This document shows positions 17,854-24,979 of a stretch of 64,000 nt of DNA, in pieces (positions within the stretch are counted from its first letter, which is position 1; each line of letters starts with the position of its first letter). The notes under the pieces were generated by a model that saw nothing but the letters and a program-made list of their open reading frames with translations, ran no database searches and was not told the DNA's origin. The stretch comes from Paenibacillus methanolicus (GTDB taxonomy: Bacteria > Bacillota > Bacilli > Paenibacillales > Paenibacillaceae). Where the stretch lies: positions 1-64,000 of the forward strand of contig NZ_VNHS01000021.1 in the NCBI RefSeq assembly GCF_008124765.1, in the 5' to 3' direction. The position numbers were made by a program, and so were the translations under genes.

Positions 17854-17912
17854 CGCAAGCTTCATATACGCGACCAAACCAGCTAAGAAGCCGAATAAAC
17901 CCGCATGAGGAA

Positions 17913-17980
17913 GCCGCGCCGAACGTCATTAGGGCGCGAAGCGCAAGAAGCGGGTGCGGCGTCTTAGCTTTTCTTTTGCC
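17913..17980 (+). terminator. Possible terminator after sspF
   Basis: GCCGCGCC (17913-17920) can pair with GGTGCGGC (17953-17960), followed by TCTTAGCTTTTCTTTT. The loop is long and contains a small GCGCGAAGCGC hairpin, so this is tentative. Confidence 0.4.
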
Positions 17981-18061
17981 CTTTTGTTAAAATAGGGATA
18001 AATGGTTATTCGCGCTATTGCGGCGCGGAGTGAAATGGGAATGAGCGGGTGACGACGACGA

Positions 18062-18916
18062 ATGAAAATTTATGAGAAAGCTCCGGCTAAAATCAATCTG
18101 CTGCTCGACGTGCTGCGCAAGCGCGAAGACGGTTTCCATGAGGTCGAGATGGTGATGACCATGGTGGATCTGGCCGATCGCCTGACCATGGAAGAGATGC
18201 CTAGAGACAGCATCATGATCTCCAGCCAGGCCGGTTATATTCCGCTGGACGAGAAGAACCTGGCGTTCCAGGCCGCGCAGTTGATCAAGGAGCGTTATGA
18301 CGTGCGCAAAGGCGTGTACATCCACTTGGATAAAAAAATTCCGGTGGCGGCCGGCCTGGCGGGGGGCAGTAGCGACGCGGCGGCCACGCTGCGCGGACTG
18401 AACCGGCTGTGGGGCTTAGGCATCTCCACGGAGGAGCTCTGCACGCTCGGAGCCGAGCTCGGCTCCGACGTACCGTTCTGCGTAACGGGCGGCACGGCGC
18501 TCGCGACGGGACGGGGCGAGAAGCTGGAGCGGATCGCGAACCCGCCGCAATGCTGGGTCGTGCTCGCGAAGCCGCCGATCAATGTGTCGACGGCGGATGT
18601 ATACGGACGGCTGCGGGCAGCCGAGCTGAAGGAACATCCGTCGACCGCGGGCATGCTGGACGCCATTGAACGCGGATCGTTCGCGGACATCTGCGACAGG
18701 CTGGGCAACGTGCTGGAGAACGTGACGCTTGGCATGTATCCGGAAGTCATGCAGGTCAAGGAGAGCATGGAGCGGCTAGGGGCCGACGGCGTGCTGATGT
18801 CGGGCAGCGGACCGACCGTTTTCGGCTTGGTCAGCAAGGAAGCGAAGGTATCGCGAATCTATAACGGACTGCGCGGATTTTGCAAAGAAGTATACGTGGT
18901 AAGAATGCTTACATGA
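18062..18916 (+). CDS. ispE: 4-diphosphocytidyl-2-C-methyl-D-erythritol kinase
   Basis: 284 residues, GHMP kinase. N-terminal [11 protein letters not shown] and the ATP loop [17 protein letters not shown] near residues 95-111, with [10 protein letters not shown] in the C-terminal lobe. It phosphorylates CDP-ME in the MEP isoprenoid pathway. The ATG at 18062 has only a weak ribosome site (GCGGGTGACGACG), so initiation may be modest. A TAAAAT -10-like element lies at 17988, but its -35 is unclear. Confidence 0.95.
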   Translation: MKIYEKAPAKINLLLDVLRKREDGFHEVEMVMTMVDLADRLTMEEMPRDSIMISSQAGYIPLDEKNLAFQAAQLIKERYDVRKGVYIHLDKKIPVAAGLAGGSSDAAATLRGLNRLWGLGISTEELCTLGAELGSDVPFCVTGGTALATGRGEKLERIANPPQCWVVLAKPPINVSTADVYGRLRAAELKEHPSTAGMLDAIERGSFADICDRLGNVLENVTLGMYPEVMQVKESMERLGADGVLMSGSGPTVFGLVSKEAKVSRIYNGLRGFCKEVYVVRMLT

Positions 18917-18942
18917 ATGCTGACATGAACCAGACGTATACC

Positions 18943-18972
18943 TTGATTAAATCCGTATAAAAATGATATATT
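18943..18972 (+). promoter_or_regulatory. Promoter of purR
   Basis: TTGATT, 18 bp, TATATT. It lies inside a pair of PurBox-like sequences. Confidence 0.65.
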
Positions 18973-18994
18973 GTCTATATATTATTCGGATTTA
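18948..18994 (+). promoter_or_regulatory. PurBox pair: PurR operator at its own promoter
   Basis: TAAATCCGTATAA (18948-18960) and TTATTCGGATTTA (18982-18994) are near-perfect inverted copies. Each fits the PurBox core AWWWCCGAACWW with one or two mismatches. As 14-mers they are 17 bp apart, the spacing expected for paired PurBoxes. They flank the -10 element, consistent with autorepression relieved by PRPP. Confidence 0.75.
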
Positions 18995-19011
18995 GCCAGG
19001 GGTGAATCGCC

Positions 19012-19857
19012 ATGAAGAAATTAAAACGAAGTGCACGGCTTGTAGAGATGACGCAATATTTGCTGAATCGCCCCCATACGTTAATTTCGTTGACAGCCTT
19101 CGCCGACCGCTACCAATCCGCCAAGTCCTCGATCAGCGAAGACCTCGCGATTATTAAAGAGGTGTTCGAGGAAGAGGGCCTAGGGGAATTGCATACGTTA
19201 GCGGGCGCGGCGGGCGGCGTGAAGTATACACCGAAGATGCATGTGGAAGAAGCGCGAAAGATCATGGAACGCGTCTGCGGCCAGTTGGAACAGCCGGAAC
19301 GCGTCCTTCCGGGCGGCTATCTGTATATGACCGACATGCTGGGACAGCCAGGCTTGCTCGCCGATATCGGGCGGATGTTCGCAACCGCTTTCGCGTCGAA
19401 GGAAATCGACGTCATCATGACGGTGGAAACGAAAGGCATCCCGCTCGCGTACGCGACGGCGGCGTCCATGAATTTGCCGGTCGTTATCGTGAGGCGCGAT
19501 AACAAGGTAACGGAAGGCTCCGCGGTGAGCATTAATTACGTCTCCGGGTCGAATAAACGGATCCAGACGATGTCGCTCGCCAGACGGGCGCTAAGGGAGC
19601 AGTCCCGCGTGCTGATCATCGACGACTTCATGAAGGCCGGCGGCACGATACAAGGCATGATGGACCTGCTGCACGAGTTTAACGCGCATGTCGCGGGCGT
19701 TGGCGTATTCGTCGAGTCGGGCGAACTGGAGAACGAGGAGCGTCTTTTCGAGGACTACGTCTCGCTTGCCAAGCTCACGGCGGTGGACTTGAAGACGAAG
19801 CAGACGACGATCGTGCTGGGCAATTTTTTCGATCAACATAAAGTCGAGCCGAGTTAA
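19012..19857 (+). CDS. purR: Purine operon repressor PurR
   Basis: 281 residues. An N-terminal winged helix (about 1-75, with SLTAFADRYQSAKSSISEDL) is joined to a phosphoribosyltransferase-like effector domain; the PRPP loop VLIIDDFMKAGGT is at about 200-212. PurR represses purine synthesis and transport genes and releases DNA on binding PRPP. AGGGGTGA precedes the ATG. A PurBox pair in its promoter suggests autoregulation, and a terminator separates it from ridA. Confidence 0.96.
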   Translation: MKKLKRSARLVEMTQYLLNRPHTLISLTAFADRYQSAKSSISEDLAIIKEVFEEEGLGELHTLAGAAGGVKYTPKMHVEEARKIMERVCGQLEQPERVLPGGYLYMTDMLGQPGLLADIGRMFATAFASKEIDVIMTVETKGIPLAYATAASMNLPVVIVRRDNKVTEGSAVSINYVSGSNKRIQTMSLARRALREQSRVLIIDDFMKAGGTIQGMMDLLHEFNAHVAGVGVFVESGELENEERLFEDYVSLAKLTAVDLKTKQTTIVLGNFFDQHKVEPS

Positions 19858-19869
19858 ATCGGATGATGC

Positions 19870-19897
19870 AGGGCGTGCCGACCGGCGCGTCCTTTTC
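19870..19897 (+). terminator. Terminator after purR
   Basis: Ten-pair stem AGGGCGTGCC/GGCGCGTCCT with two wobble pairs and a GACC loop, followed by TTTCG. Confidence 0.65.
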
Positions 19898-19940
19898 GCT
19901 ATATTGATGTTGAAGGGCGTAATCCGCGGCGGATTGGCCT

Positions 19941-19969
19941 TTGCAATCTGCCGCAGGTTATGGTGTAAT
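19941..19969 (+). promoter_or_regulatory. Possible promoter of ridA
   Basis: TTGCAA, 17 bp, TGTAAT, about 55 bp before the ridA start codon. Confidence 0.4.
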
Positions 19970-20024
19970 TCATCTGAAGTTATACTTGTATAAACCTTAC
20001 ACCGACTAAGGAGGCAAATCTTAC

Positions 20025-20420
20025 ATGAAACAGCAACCGCAATCCATCGCGACGGACAAGGCGCCGGCGGCGATCGGTCCCTACTCGCAAGCGATTAAAT
20101 TAGGCAATCTTCTTTTTACGTCCGGACAAATTCCGCTGAACGCAGCCGGCGAATTGGTGGAAGGCGGCATCGAGGAACAGACGCATCAGGTGTTCCGCAA
20201 CCTCGAAGCGGTGCTGGCGGAAGCGGGCGCGACGTTCCAGGACGTGGCCAAAGCGACCGTATTCATTAAAGATATGAACCAATTCGCGGCGGTGAATGCG
20301 ATCTACGCTTCCTACTTTGGCGACCACAAACCAGCCCGTTCGACGGTAGAGGTGGCGCGGCTGCCGAAGGATGTTCTTGTCGAAATCGAGCTCATCGCAT
20401 CGATCAACGTCGAAAAGTAG
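20025..20420 (+). CDS. ridA: RidA/YabJ family enamine/imine deaminase
   Basis: 131 residues, YjgF/YER057c/UK114 family. [20 protein letters not shown] is the family N-terminal signature, and the catalytic arginine is R105 in [12 protein letters not shown]. RidA hydrolyses reactive enamines and imines such as 2-aminoacrylate; B. subtilis YabJ also influences purine regulation, fitting its place after purR. TAAGGAGGCAAATC precedes the ATG. No strong terminator is seen before spoVG. Confidence 0.95.
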   Translation: MKQQPQSIATDKAPAAIGPYSQAIKLGNLLFTSGQIPLNAAGELVEGGIEEQTHQVFRNLEAVLAEAGATFQDVAKATVFIKDMNQFAAVNAIYASYFGDHKPARSTVEVARLPKDVLVEIELIASINVEK

Positions 20421-20481
20421 CGAAAAAGTTTTGAATAGAAAAAATATTTTTAAAGTTAGCGTTAAATTTCCAAAATCATGA

Positions 20482-20510
20482 AGGATTTTGAAAGGACATG
20501 TGGAAATATA
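20482..20510 (+). promoter_or_regulatory. SigH-type promoter of spoVG
   Basis: AGGATTT (20482-20488), 13 bp, GGAAATATA (20502-20510). From memory the B. subtilis spoVG SigH promoter has the same AGGATTT, spacer length and GGAATTGAT -10, so this is a close counterpart. Confidence 0.65.
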
Positions 20511-20546
20511 CAGCAAGTCTTTGAAAGGCAAAGGTGGTGAACACAA

Positions 20547-20831
20547 GTGCAAATTACCGATGTCAGACTCCGCCGTGTAAATTCCGAAGGTCGCATGAAA
20601 GCCATCGCATCCATCACCATTGACAATGAATTTGTTGTTCACGATATCCGCGTGATCGACGGGAACAATGGTATGTTCGTGGCAATGCCGAGCAAGCGGA
20701 CTCCGGATGGAGAATTCCGCGATATCGCGCATCCAATCTCTTCGACGACCCGTGAGAAGATTCAAGCGGCCGTGCTCGCCGAATACGAGCGCGCTGCGAC
20801 GGAAGAAGAAGTGATTGAAGAAGGAGCGTAA
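20547..20831 (+). CDS. spoVG: Septation/sporulation regulator SpoVG
   Basis: 94 residues. [20 protein letters not shown], the [10 protein letters not shown] segment and [20 protein letters not shown] are characteristic. SpoVG is a small nucleic-acid-binding protein affecting septation, spore cortex and virulence regulation in Firmicutes. The start is GTG at 20547, with AAAGGTGGTG upstream. A SigH-type promoter precedes it, so expression should rise at the transition to stationary phase. Confidence 0.96.
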   Translation: MQITDVRLRRVNSEGRMKAIASITIDNEFVVHDIRVIDGNNGMFVAMPSKRTPDGEFRDIAHPISSTTREKIQAAVLAEYERAATEEEVIEEGA

Positions 20832-20951
20832 GTGATGTAAGAGGGGTTTCGTGCAGCATGGACGACCGTCCGCTTCGGAAGGGAGCTTTGCCTGCAGATT
20901 TGCGTCTGAATACGGGGCGCATGGAGCGCCCCGCGCATTCTTTCGCGGGAG

Positions 20952-20982
20952 AAGAGAGCCGATCGCCGGCTCTCTTTTCTTT
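20952..20982 (+). terminator. Terminator after spoVG
   Basis: Nine-pair stem AAGAGAGCC/GGCTCTCTT with loop GATCGCC, followed by TTCTTTT. Another GC-rich inverted repeat (GGGGCGC...GCGCCCC) lies at about 20915. Confidence 0.85.
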
Positions 20983-21083
20983 TGGGGAGATATGAGCTAT
21001 GCTCAGGAGAGCACATGTTGCGGCAAGCCGCATGTAATATAGAATGCGCAGAGGTTCTAGGATTCTCAGGAGGGATTACGTTC

Positions 21084-22478
21084 ATGAAAGTGATGGCAAT
21101 CGTGCTTGCGGCGGGTCAGGGCAAGCGGATGAAATCTAAATTGTATAAAGTGCTGCATCCGGTATGCGGCAAGCCGATGGTCGGCCACGTGCTGCAGACG
21201 GTGAAGGAAGCCGCTTGCGAGCGTACGGTCGTGGTCGTCGGCCACGGCGCGGAAGCCGTGCAAGCCTATGTAGGCGGCGGCGCGGAATTCGTGCTGCAGG
21301 AGAAGCAGCTGGGAACGGGCCATGCCGTTCGCCAAGCGGAAGCGCTGCTCGGCGACGAGGAAGGCACGACCGTCATTCTGTACGGCGATACGCCTCTGGT
21401 GACGAGCGGCACGATCCAATCGCTGCTCGGCCTGCATACGGAACGCGGCGCGGCGGCTACCGTGCTGACCGCGGTCGTGCCGAATCCGCAGGGGCTCGGG
21501 CGCATCGTGCGAGGTGAAGACGGCCGCGTGCAGCGGATCGTCGAGCAGAAGGACTGCACGCCGGAGCAGGCGGAGATTACGGAGATCAATACCGGCATGT
21601 ACTGCTTCGATAACAAGAAGCTGTTCGAAGCGTTGAAGCTGGTGACGAACGAGAACGCCCAGGGCGAATTTTACTTGACCGACGTGCTGGAAATTCTGCG
21701 CAAGGCGGGCGAGACGGTGGAAGCCTACGTCGCGCCGGACTTCGCCGAAGGCGTCGGCGTGAACGACCGCGTCGGCTTGGCCGAGGCGGAGCAGCTGATG
21801 CGTGCGCGTATCGTGCGGGCTCACCAAATCGGCGGCGTCACGATTATCGATCCGGCCGCGACTTATATTGAAGCGGATGTCGTCATCGGTTCCGACACCG
21901 TGATCTATCCGGGCAGCTTCCTGCGCGGCAAGACGGTCATCGGGGAAGACTGCGTGATCGGACCTAGCGCGGATCTGACGGATACGATCGTAGCGAACGG
22001 CGCGGAAGTGAAGCACTCGGTCATCGCCGAAGCCTCGATCGGCGAAGGCACGTCCGTCGGGCCGTTCGCCTATATTCGTCCGGGCTCCAAGGTCGGCAAG
22101 GATTGCAAAATCGGCGACTTCGTCGAGCTGAAGAACGCGGAACTGGGCGACGGCTCGAAAGTATCCCATCTGAGCTACGTCGGCGACGCCAAGGTCGGCA
22201 AGGACGTCAATATCGGCTGCGGGGCGATTACGGTCAACTATGACGGCTTCAACAAGTCGCTGACCGAGATCGGCGACGGCGCTTTCGTCGGCAGCAACGT
22301 CAACTTGATCGCGCCGGTCAAAGTCGGCGATGGCGCTTACGTGGTGGCCGGGTCGACGGTCACGCACGACGTGCCGGCAGGCGACTTGGCGATCGCGCGC
22401 GAGCGCCAAGTGAACAAGGCGGGTTATGCGGACAAAATCCGGGCACGCGCCAAAGCAAAGAAGGAAAGCGCGAAGTAG
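21084..22478 (+). CDS. glmU: Bifunctional N-acetylglucosamine-1-phosphate uridyltransferase / glucosamine-1-phosphate acetyltransferase
   Basis: 464 residues. The N-terminal pyrophosphorylase domain carries LAAGQGKRMKSKLYKVLHP and GTGHAV; from about residue 250 a left-handed beta helix of hexapeptide repeats forms the acetyltransferase. It makes UDP-GlcNAc for peptidoglycan and teichoic acids. The ATG at 21084 has CAGGAGGGATT upstream; the frame is open back to 20982 but that extension is unsupported. In B. subtilis prs follows directly; here a terminator follows and prs is absent. Confidence 0.97.
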   Translation: MKVMAIVLAAGQGKRMKSKLYKVLHPVCGKPMVGHVLQTVKEAACERTVVVVGHGAEAVQAYVGGGAEFVLQEKQLGTGHAVRQAEALLGDEEGTTVILYGDTPLVTSGTIQSLLGLHTERGAAATVLTAVVPNPQGLGRIVRGEDGRVQRIVEQKDCTPEQAEITEINTGMYCFDNKKLFEALKLVTNENAQGEFYLTDVLEILRKAGETVEAYVAPDFAEGVGVNDRVGLAEAEQLMRARIVRAHQIGGVTIIDPAATYIEADVVIGSDTVIYPGSFLRGKTVIGEDCVIGPSADLTDTIVANGAEVKHSVIAEASIGEGTSVGPFAYIRPGSKVGKDCKIGDFVELKNAELGDGSKVSHLSYVGDAKVGKDVNIGCGAITVNYDGFNKSLTEIGDGAFVGSNVNLIAPVKVGDGAYVVAGSTVTHDVPAGDLAIARERQVNKAGYADKIRARAKAKKESAK

Positions 22479-22521
22479 GCGCGCAGGCGCTCGTTCGAGA
22501 GCCGCTGGCATCCATAACGCG

Positions 22522-22558
22522 AAAGAACATCGCTCCGAGTCGGACGGTGTTCTTTTGC
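22522..22558 (+). terminator. Terminator after glmU
   Basis: AAAGAACA (22522-22529) pairs with TGTTCTTT (22548-22555), and the run continues TTGCTTTTC. It separates glmU from ctc in a place where other Firmicutes carry prs. Confidence 0.8.
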
Positions 22559-22711
22559 TTTTCTAAGACATGCAGCGCTTCGCGCCGCCAACGCCGACGG
22601 CTGCCGCACAGTCTTTATGGTTATTCTGGGGCCAAATGGGGTAAGAATATATGGAAATCACGTGTACAAGCTTGCGGTGACTGTACGCATACACTATAGG
22701 AGGTTTTGCGC

Positions 22712-23365
22712 ATGGCGATTCCATTCAAGGCCCAGGAAAGATCGGTGAAGACGCGCGGCGAGCTCAACCAGCTGCGGAAGAAGGGTGCGGTGCCGGGCGT
22801 GGTGTACGGCAAAAAACTGTCGGCTCCGGTAAGCATCGCGGTGGACGAAAAGGAATTGCAGCAGCTGCTGCGCACGACGCCTCACGCCTTGCTCGAGCTG
22901 GAAGTAGGCGCGGCGGGCAAACAACCGGTGATGCTCACCGAAGTGCAGCGTGATCCGATTTCCCGATCGGTGATCCATATCGACTTCCACCAAGTCAACA
23001 TGAACGAAGAAGTGCGGACGCAAGTACGCGTCGAGTTGGCGGGGGATTCGGCGGGCGTGCGCGAAGGCGGTATTTTGCAGGCGATGATTCACGAACTCGA
23101 GATTCACTGCCTGCCCAACAACATTCCGGACGCCATCGAAGTCGACGTGTCCCAGCTGCAAATCGGGGAGAACCTCCTCGTGGTCGACCTGCAGCTGCCG
23201 CAAGGCGTAACGACCAAGGTCGATCCGGCGCAAGTGGTCGTGACGATTCTGGCGCCGCAGAAGGAGCTGTCCGCGGAAGAAGCGGCAGAAGCCGAAGTGG
23301 AGCAGAAGGAAGCAGCGGAGCGCGCGGAAGAGGCCAACATGGAAGACGTACATACTTCCGTCTAA
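22712..23365 (+). CDS. rplY: 50S ribosomal protein L25 / general stress protein Ctc
   Basis: 217 residues, the long L25/TL5/Ctc form. The N-terminal 5S rRNA-binding domain contains RKKGAVPGVVYGK (about residues 25-37); the C-terminal TL5 domain includes NNIPDAIEVDVSQLQIGE and ends in a Glu/Ala-rich acidic tail. ATG 22712 follows ATAGGAGGTTT at ideal spacing. No SigB-type promoter was recognised. It precedes pth as in B. subtilis, but with a small minus-strand gene in between. Confidence 0.95.
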   Translation: MAIPFKAQERSVKTRGELNQLRKKGAVPGVVYGKKLSAPVSIAVDEKELQQLLRTTPHALLELEVGAAGKQPVMLTEVQRDPISRSVIHIDFHQVNMNEEVRTQVRVELAGDSAGVREGGILQAMIHELEIHCLPNNIPDAIEVDVSQLQIGENLLVVDLQLPQGVTTKVDPAQVVVTILAPQKELSAEEAAEAEVEQKEAAERAEEANMEDVHTSV

Positions 23366-23423
23366 CAGCTTAAATTACGATTCGGGACAAGGCGGCCGCT
23401 GCCGCCCGGTTCCGTCGCATACG

Positions 23424-23458
23424 AAAAAACAAGGGCTGCTCGCTGCAGCCCTTGTTTG
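23424..23458. terminator. Bidirectional terminator
   Basis: Perfect 11-bp stem ACAAGGGCTGC/GCAGCCCTTGT with loop TCGCT. A tract upstream and T residues downstream allow it to end both rplY (plus) and the small minus-strand gene. Confidence 0.9.
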
Positions 23459-23492
23459 CGTTGAAGCCCGTAATAGGGCGATAGCGTTATTT

Positions 23493-23693
23493 TTAATATC
23501 CCGGCCGGGAGACGAAGGTGAATTGCCTCCGGTTGTAGAACACATTATTGACCTTGACGAACACTTCGGAATAATTCTCCACGTAGCCAATATCGCTATG
23601 ATGACGGCCGTGATAAATTTGAATCGGAACTTGATGGTCGCAGTGATCCTGAAATTGATCATCCTTGTGAAGCAGTTGTCCATTCTGGTACAT
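23493..23693 (-). CDS. Small protein of unknown function, His/Tyr-rich
   Basis: 66 residues beginning MYQNGQLLHKDDQF and ending FTFVSRPGY, with several His residues (QIYHGRHHSD). The minus-strand ATG at 23691-23693 has AAGGAG 10 nt upstream, and a strong terminator lies just past its stop, so it looks like a genuine convergent gene rather than a shadow. I do not recognise a family. It faces rplY and is back to back with pth. Confidence 0.6.
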   Translation of the reverse strand: MYQNGQLLHKDDQFQDHCDHQVPIQIYHGRHHSDIGYVENYSEVFVKVNNVFYNRRQFTFVSRPGY

Positions 23694-23868
23694 GTGCAAG
23701 ACGCTCCTTCGCTTGTTTTGGATTGCAGGGCACCATAAGCTCTATCTATACTAAGAAGACAATCGAGAAGGGCAAATCGTTGCACGAATTACAAAAAGAT
23801 TACACCTTTGGGTTTGAAGTCCTCATTGGACACTCGGCCCGCGAAGCTTGAGAAGCGAGGGAAGCAGC

Positions 23869-24429
23869 ATGAAATGGATCGTAGGGCTCGGCAATCCGGG
23901 CACGCAATACGCGGGTACGCGCCACAACGTCGGCTTCATGGCGATCGACGAGATGGCCCGGCGGCATGGCATTAGCGTCACCCAAAGCAAGTTTAAGGCG
24001 CTCGTCGGGGAGGGCAATATCGCCGGGACTAAAGTCGCGCTCATTAAGCCGATGACCTATATGAATTTGTCCGGCGAGACCGTTCGAGCTTACATGGACT
24101 TTTACAAAGCGAGTTTATCCGACCTGATCGTCGTGTACGACGACCTGGATACGGAGATCGGCAAAATCCGTCTTCGTTATCAAGGCAGCGCCGGCGGGCA
24201 CAACGGCATCAAGTCGATCATTCAACATACCGGCACGCAGACGTTCGACCGGGTCCGAATGGGCATCTCCCGGCCGAATCCGGGCCAGAACATCGCGGAT
24301 TACGTATTGTCCAACTTCCCGAAGAGCGAGCACGACAAGCTGGCCGGCATGGTCGTGGAAACCTGCGACGCGCTCGAGTTCGCGCTCACCAACTCTTTCG
24401 AGAAGACGATGGCCAAGTATAACCGGTAA
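23869..24429 (+). CDS. pth: Peptidyl-tRNA hydrolase
   Basis: 186 residues. WIVGLGNPGTQYAGTRHNVGF includes the catalytic His (H19); MTYMNLSG, VVYDDLDTEIG (catalytic-site Asp) and GSAGGHNGIKS follow. It recycles peptidyl-tRNA dropped from ribosomes (spoVC in B. subtilis). ATG 23869 is chosen because GAGGGAAG precedes it; the frame extends seven codons further upstream. Followed closely by fin. Confidence 0.96.
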   Translation: MKWIVGLGNPGTQYAGTRHNVGFMAIDEMARRHGISVTQSKFKALVGEGNIAGTKVALIKPMTYMNLSGETVRAYMDFYKASLSDLIVVYDDLDTEIGKIRLRYQGSAGGHNGIKSIIQHTGTQTFDRVRMGISRPNPGQNIADYVLSNFPKSEHDKLAGMVVETCDALEFALTNSFEKTMAKYNR

Positions 24430-24506
24430 GAGGCGGCAGGTAGGCCGTTAGATTCCGGCCAAAGCGGGCATACTGAGGGTATAACCTATCCTCGGGAGGC
24501 ATACAC

Positions 24507-24737
24507 ATGGCTGTGAACTATATCTGCCGGCATTGCAAAAGCGAAATGGGCTCGATCGACAGCGCCCAAGTATCCGAATTGCAGCTCGGTTTCCATTTCT
24601 TGACCCCTGAAGAGCGCAGCGATATAATAGCGTATAACCCAAACGGAGACGTGACCGTCAAAGTGGTATGCGACTACTGCCGGGAGGCGCTAGAGGCCAA
24701 TCCGGAGCTTGCGCTGGTCGCAAGTCCGCTGCAATAG
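24507..24737 (+). CDS. fin: Anti-sigma-F factor Fin (YabK)
   Basis: 76 residues with two zinc knuckles, C7/C10 (ICRHC) and C55/C58 (VCDYC). Fin inhibits SigF in the forespore and helps the switch to SigG. Length, cysteine pattern and position between pth and mfd match. CTCGGGAGG precedes the ATG. GGGCATACTG at 24466-24475 resembles a forespore -10 but no clear -35 is seen. With Gin at 1.4 kb, this window encodes two small zinc anti-sigma factors acting in the same compartment. Confidence 0.93.
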   Translation: MAVNYICRHCKSEMGSIDSAQVSELQLGFHFLTPEERSDIIAYNPNGDVTVKVVCDYCREALEANPELALVASPLQ

Positions 24738-24771
24738 CAAGAGGAGCCGCGCGCGGCGCGGGTAAGAATGC

Positions 24772-24807
24772 AAGGGAGTCTTGGCTTTTCGGCCGAGGCT
24801 CCTTTTG
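24772..24807 (+). terminator. Terminator after fin
   Basis: GGAGTCTTGGC (24775-24785) pairs with GCCGAGGCTCC (24792-24802) using two G-T pairs, followed by TTTTG. The rest of the gap to mfd (24808-24979) is GC-rich with no gene. Confidence 0.75.
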
Positions 24808-24979
24808 TGAACTTTCCGGCGAGCGCTCTCCTTGGCGGAGGGGCGCATGCCGCTGATTTCGGGGCCGCGGGCGAAGGGCGCGCCACCGCGTCGCGTAATT
24901 GAAATTTAGTTCGTTAACGTACGAAAGCGTTTAACAGGCGTTTTCGATATAGAAAACCTTTTTTGCGGAATGAAACGGG

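Noticed and set aside
21066-22511. Minus-strand frame of 481 codons opposite glmU
   Set aside because: Antisense shadow of the hexapeptide-repeat coding region; no signals.
22687-22703. CATACACTA before ctc as a SigE/SigK -10
   Set aside because: A start there would fall on the ribosome binding site of ctc, and no -35 is at the right distance.
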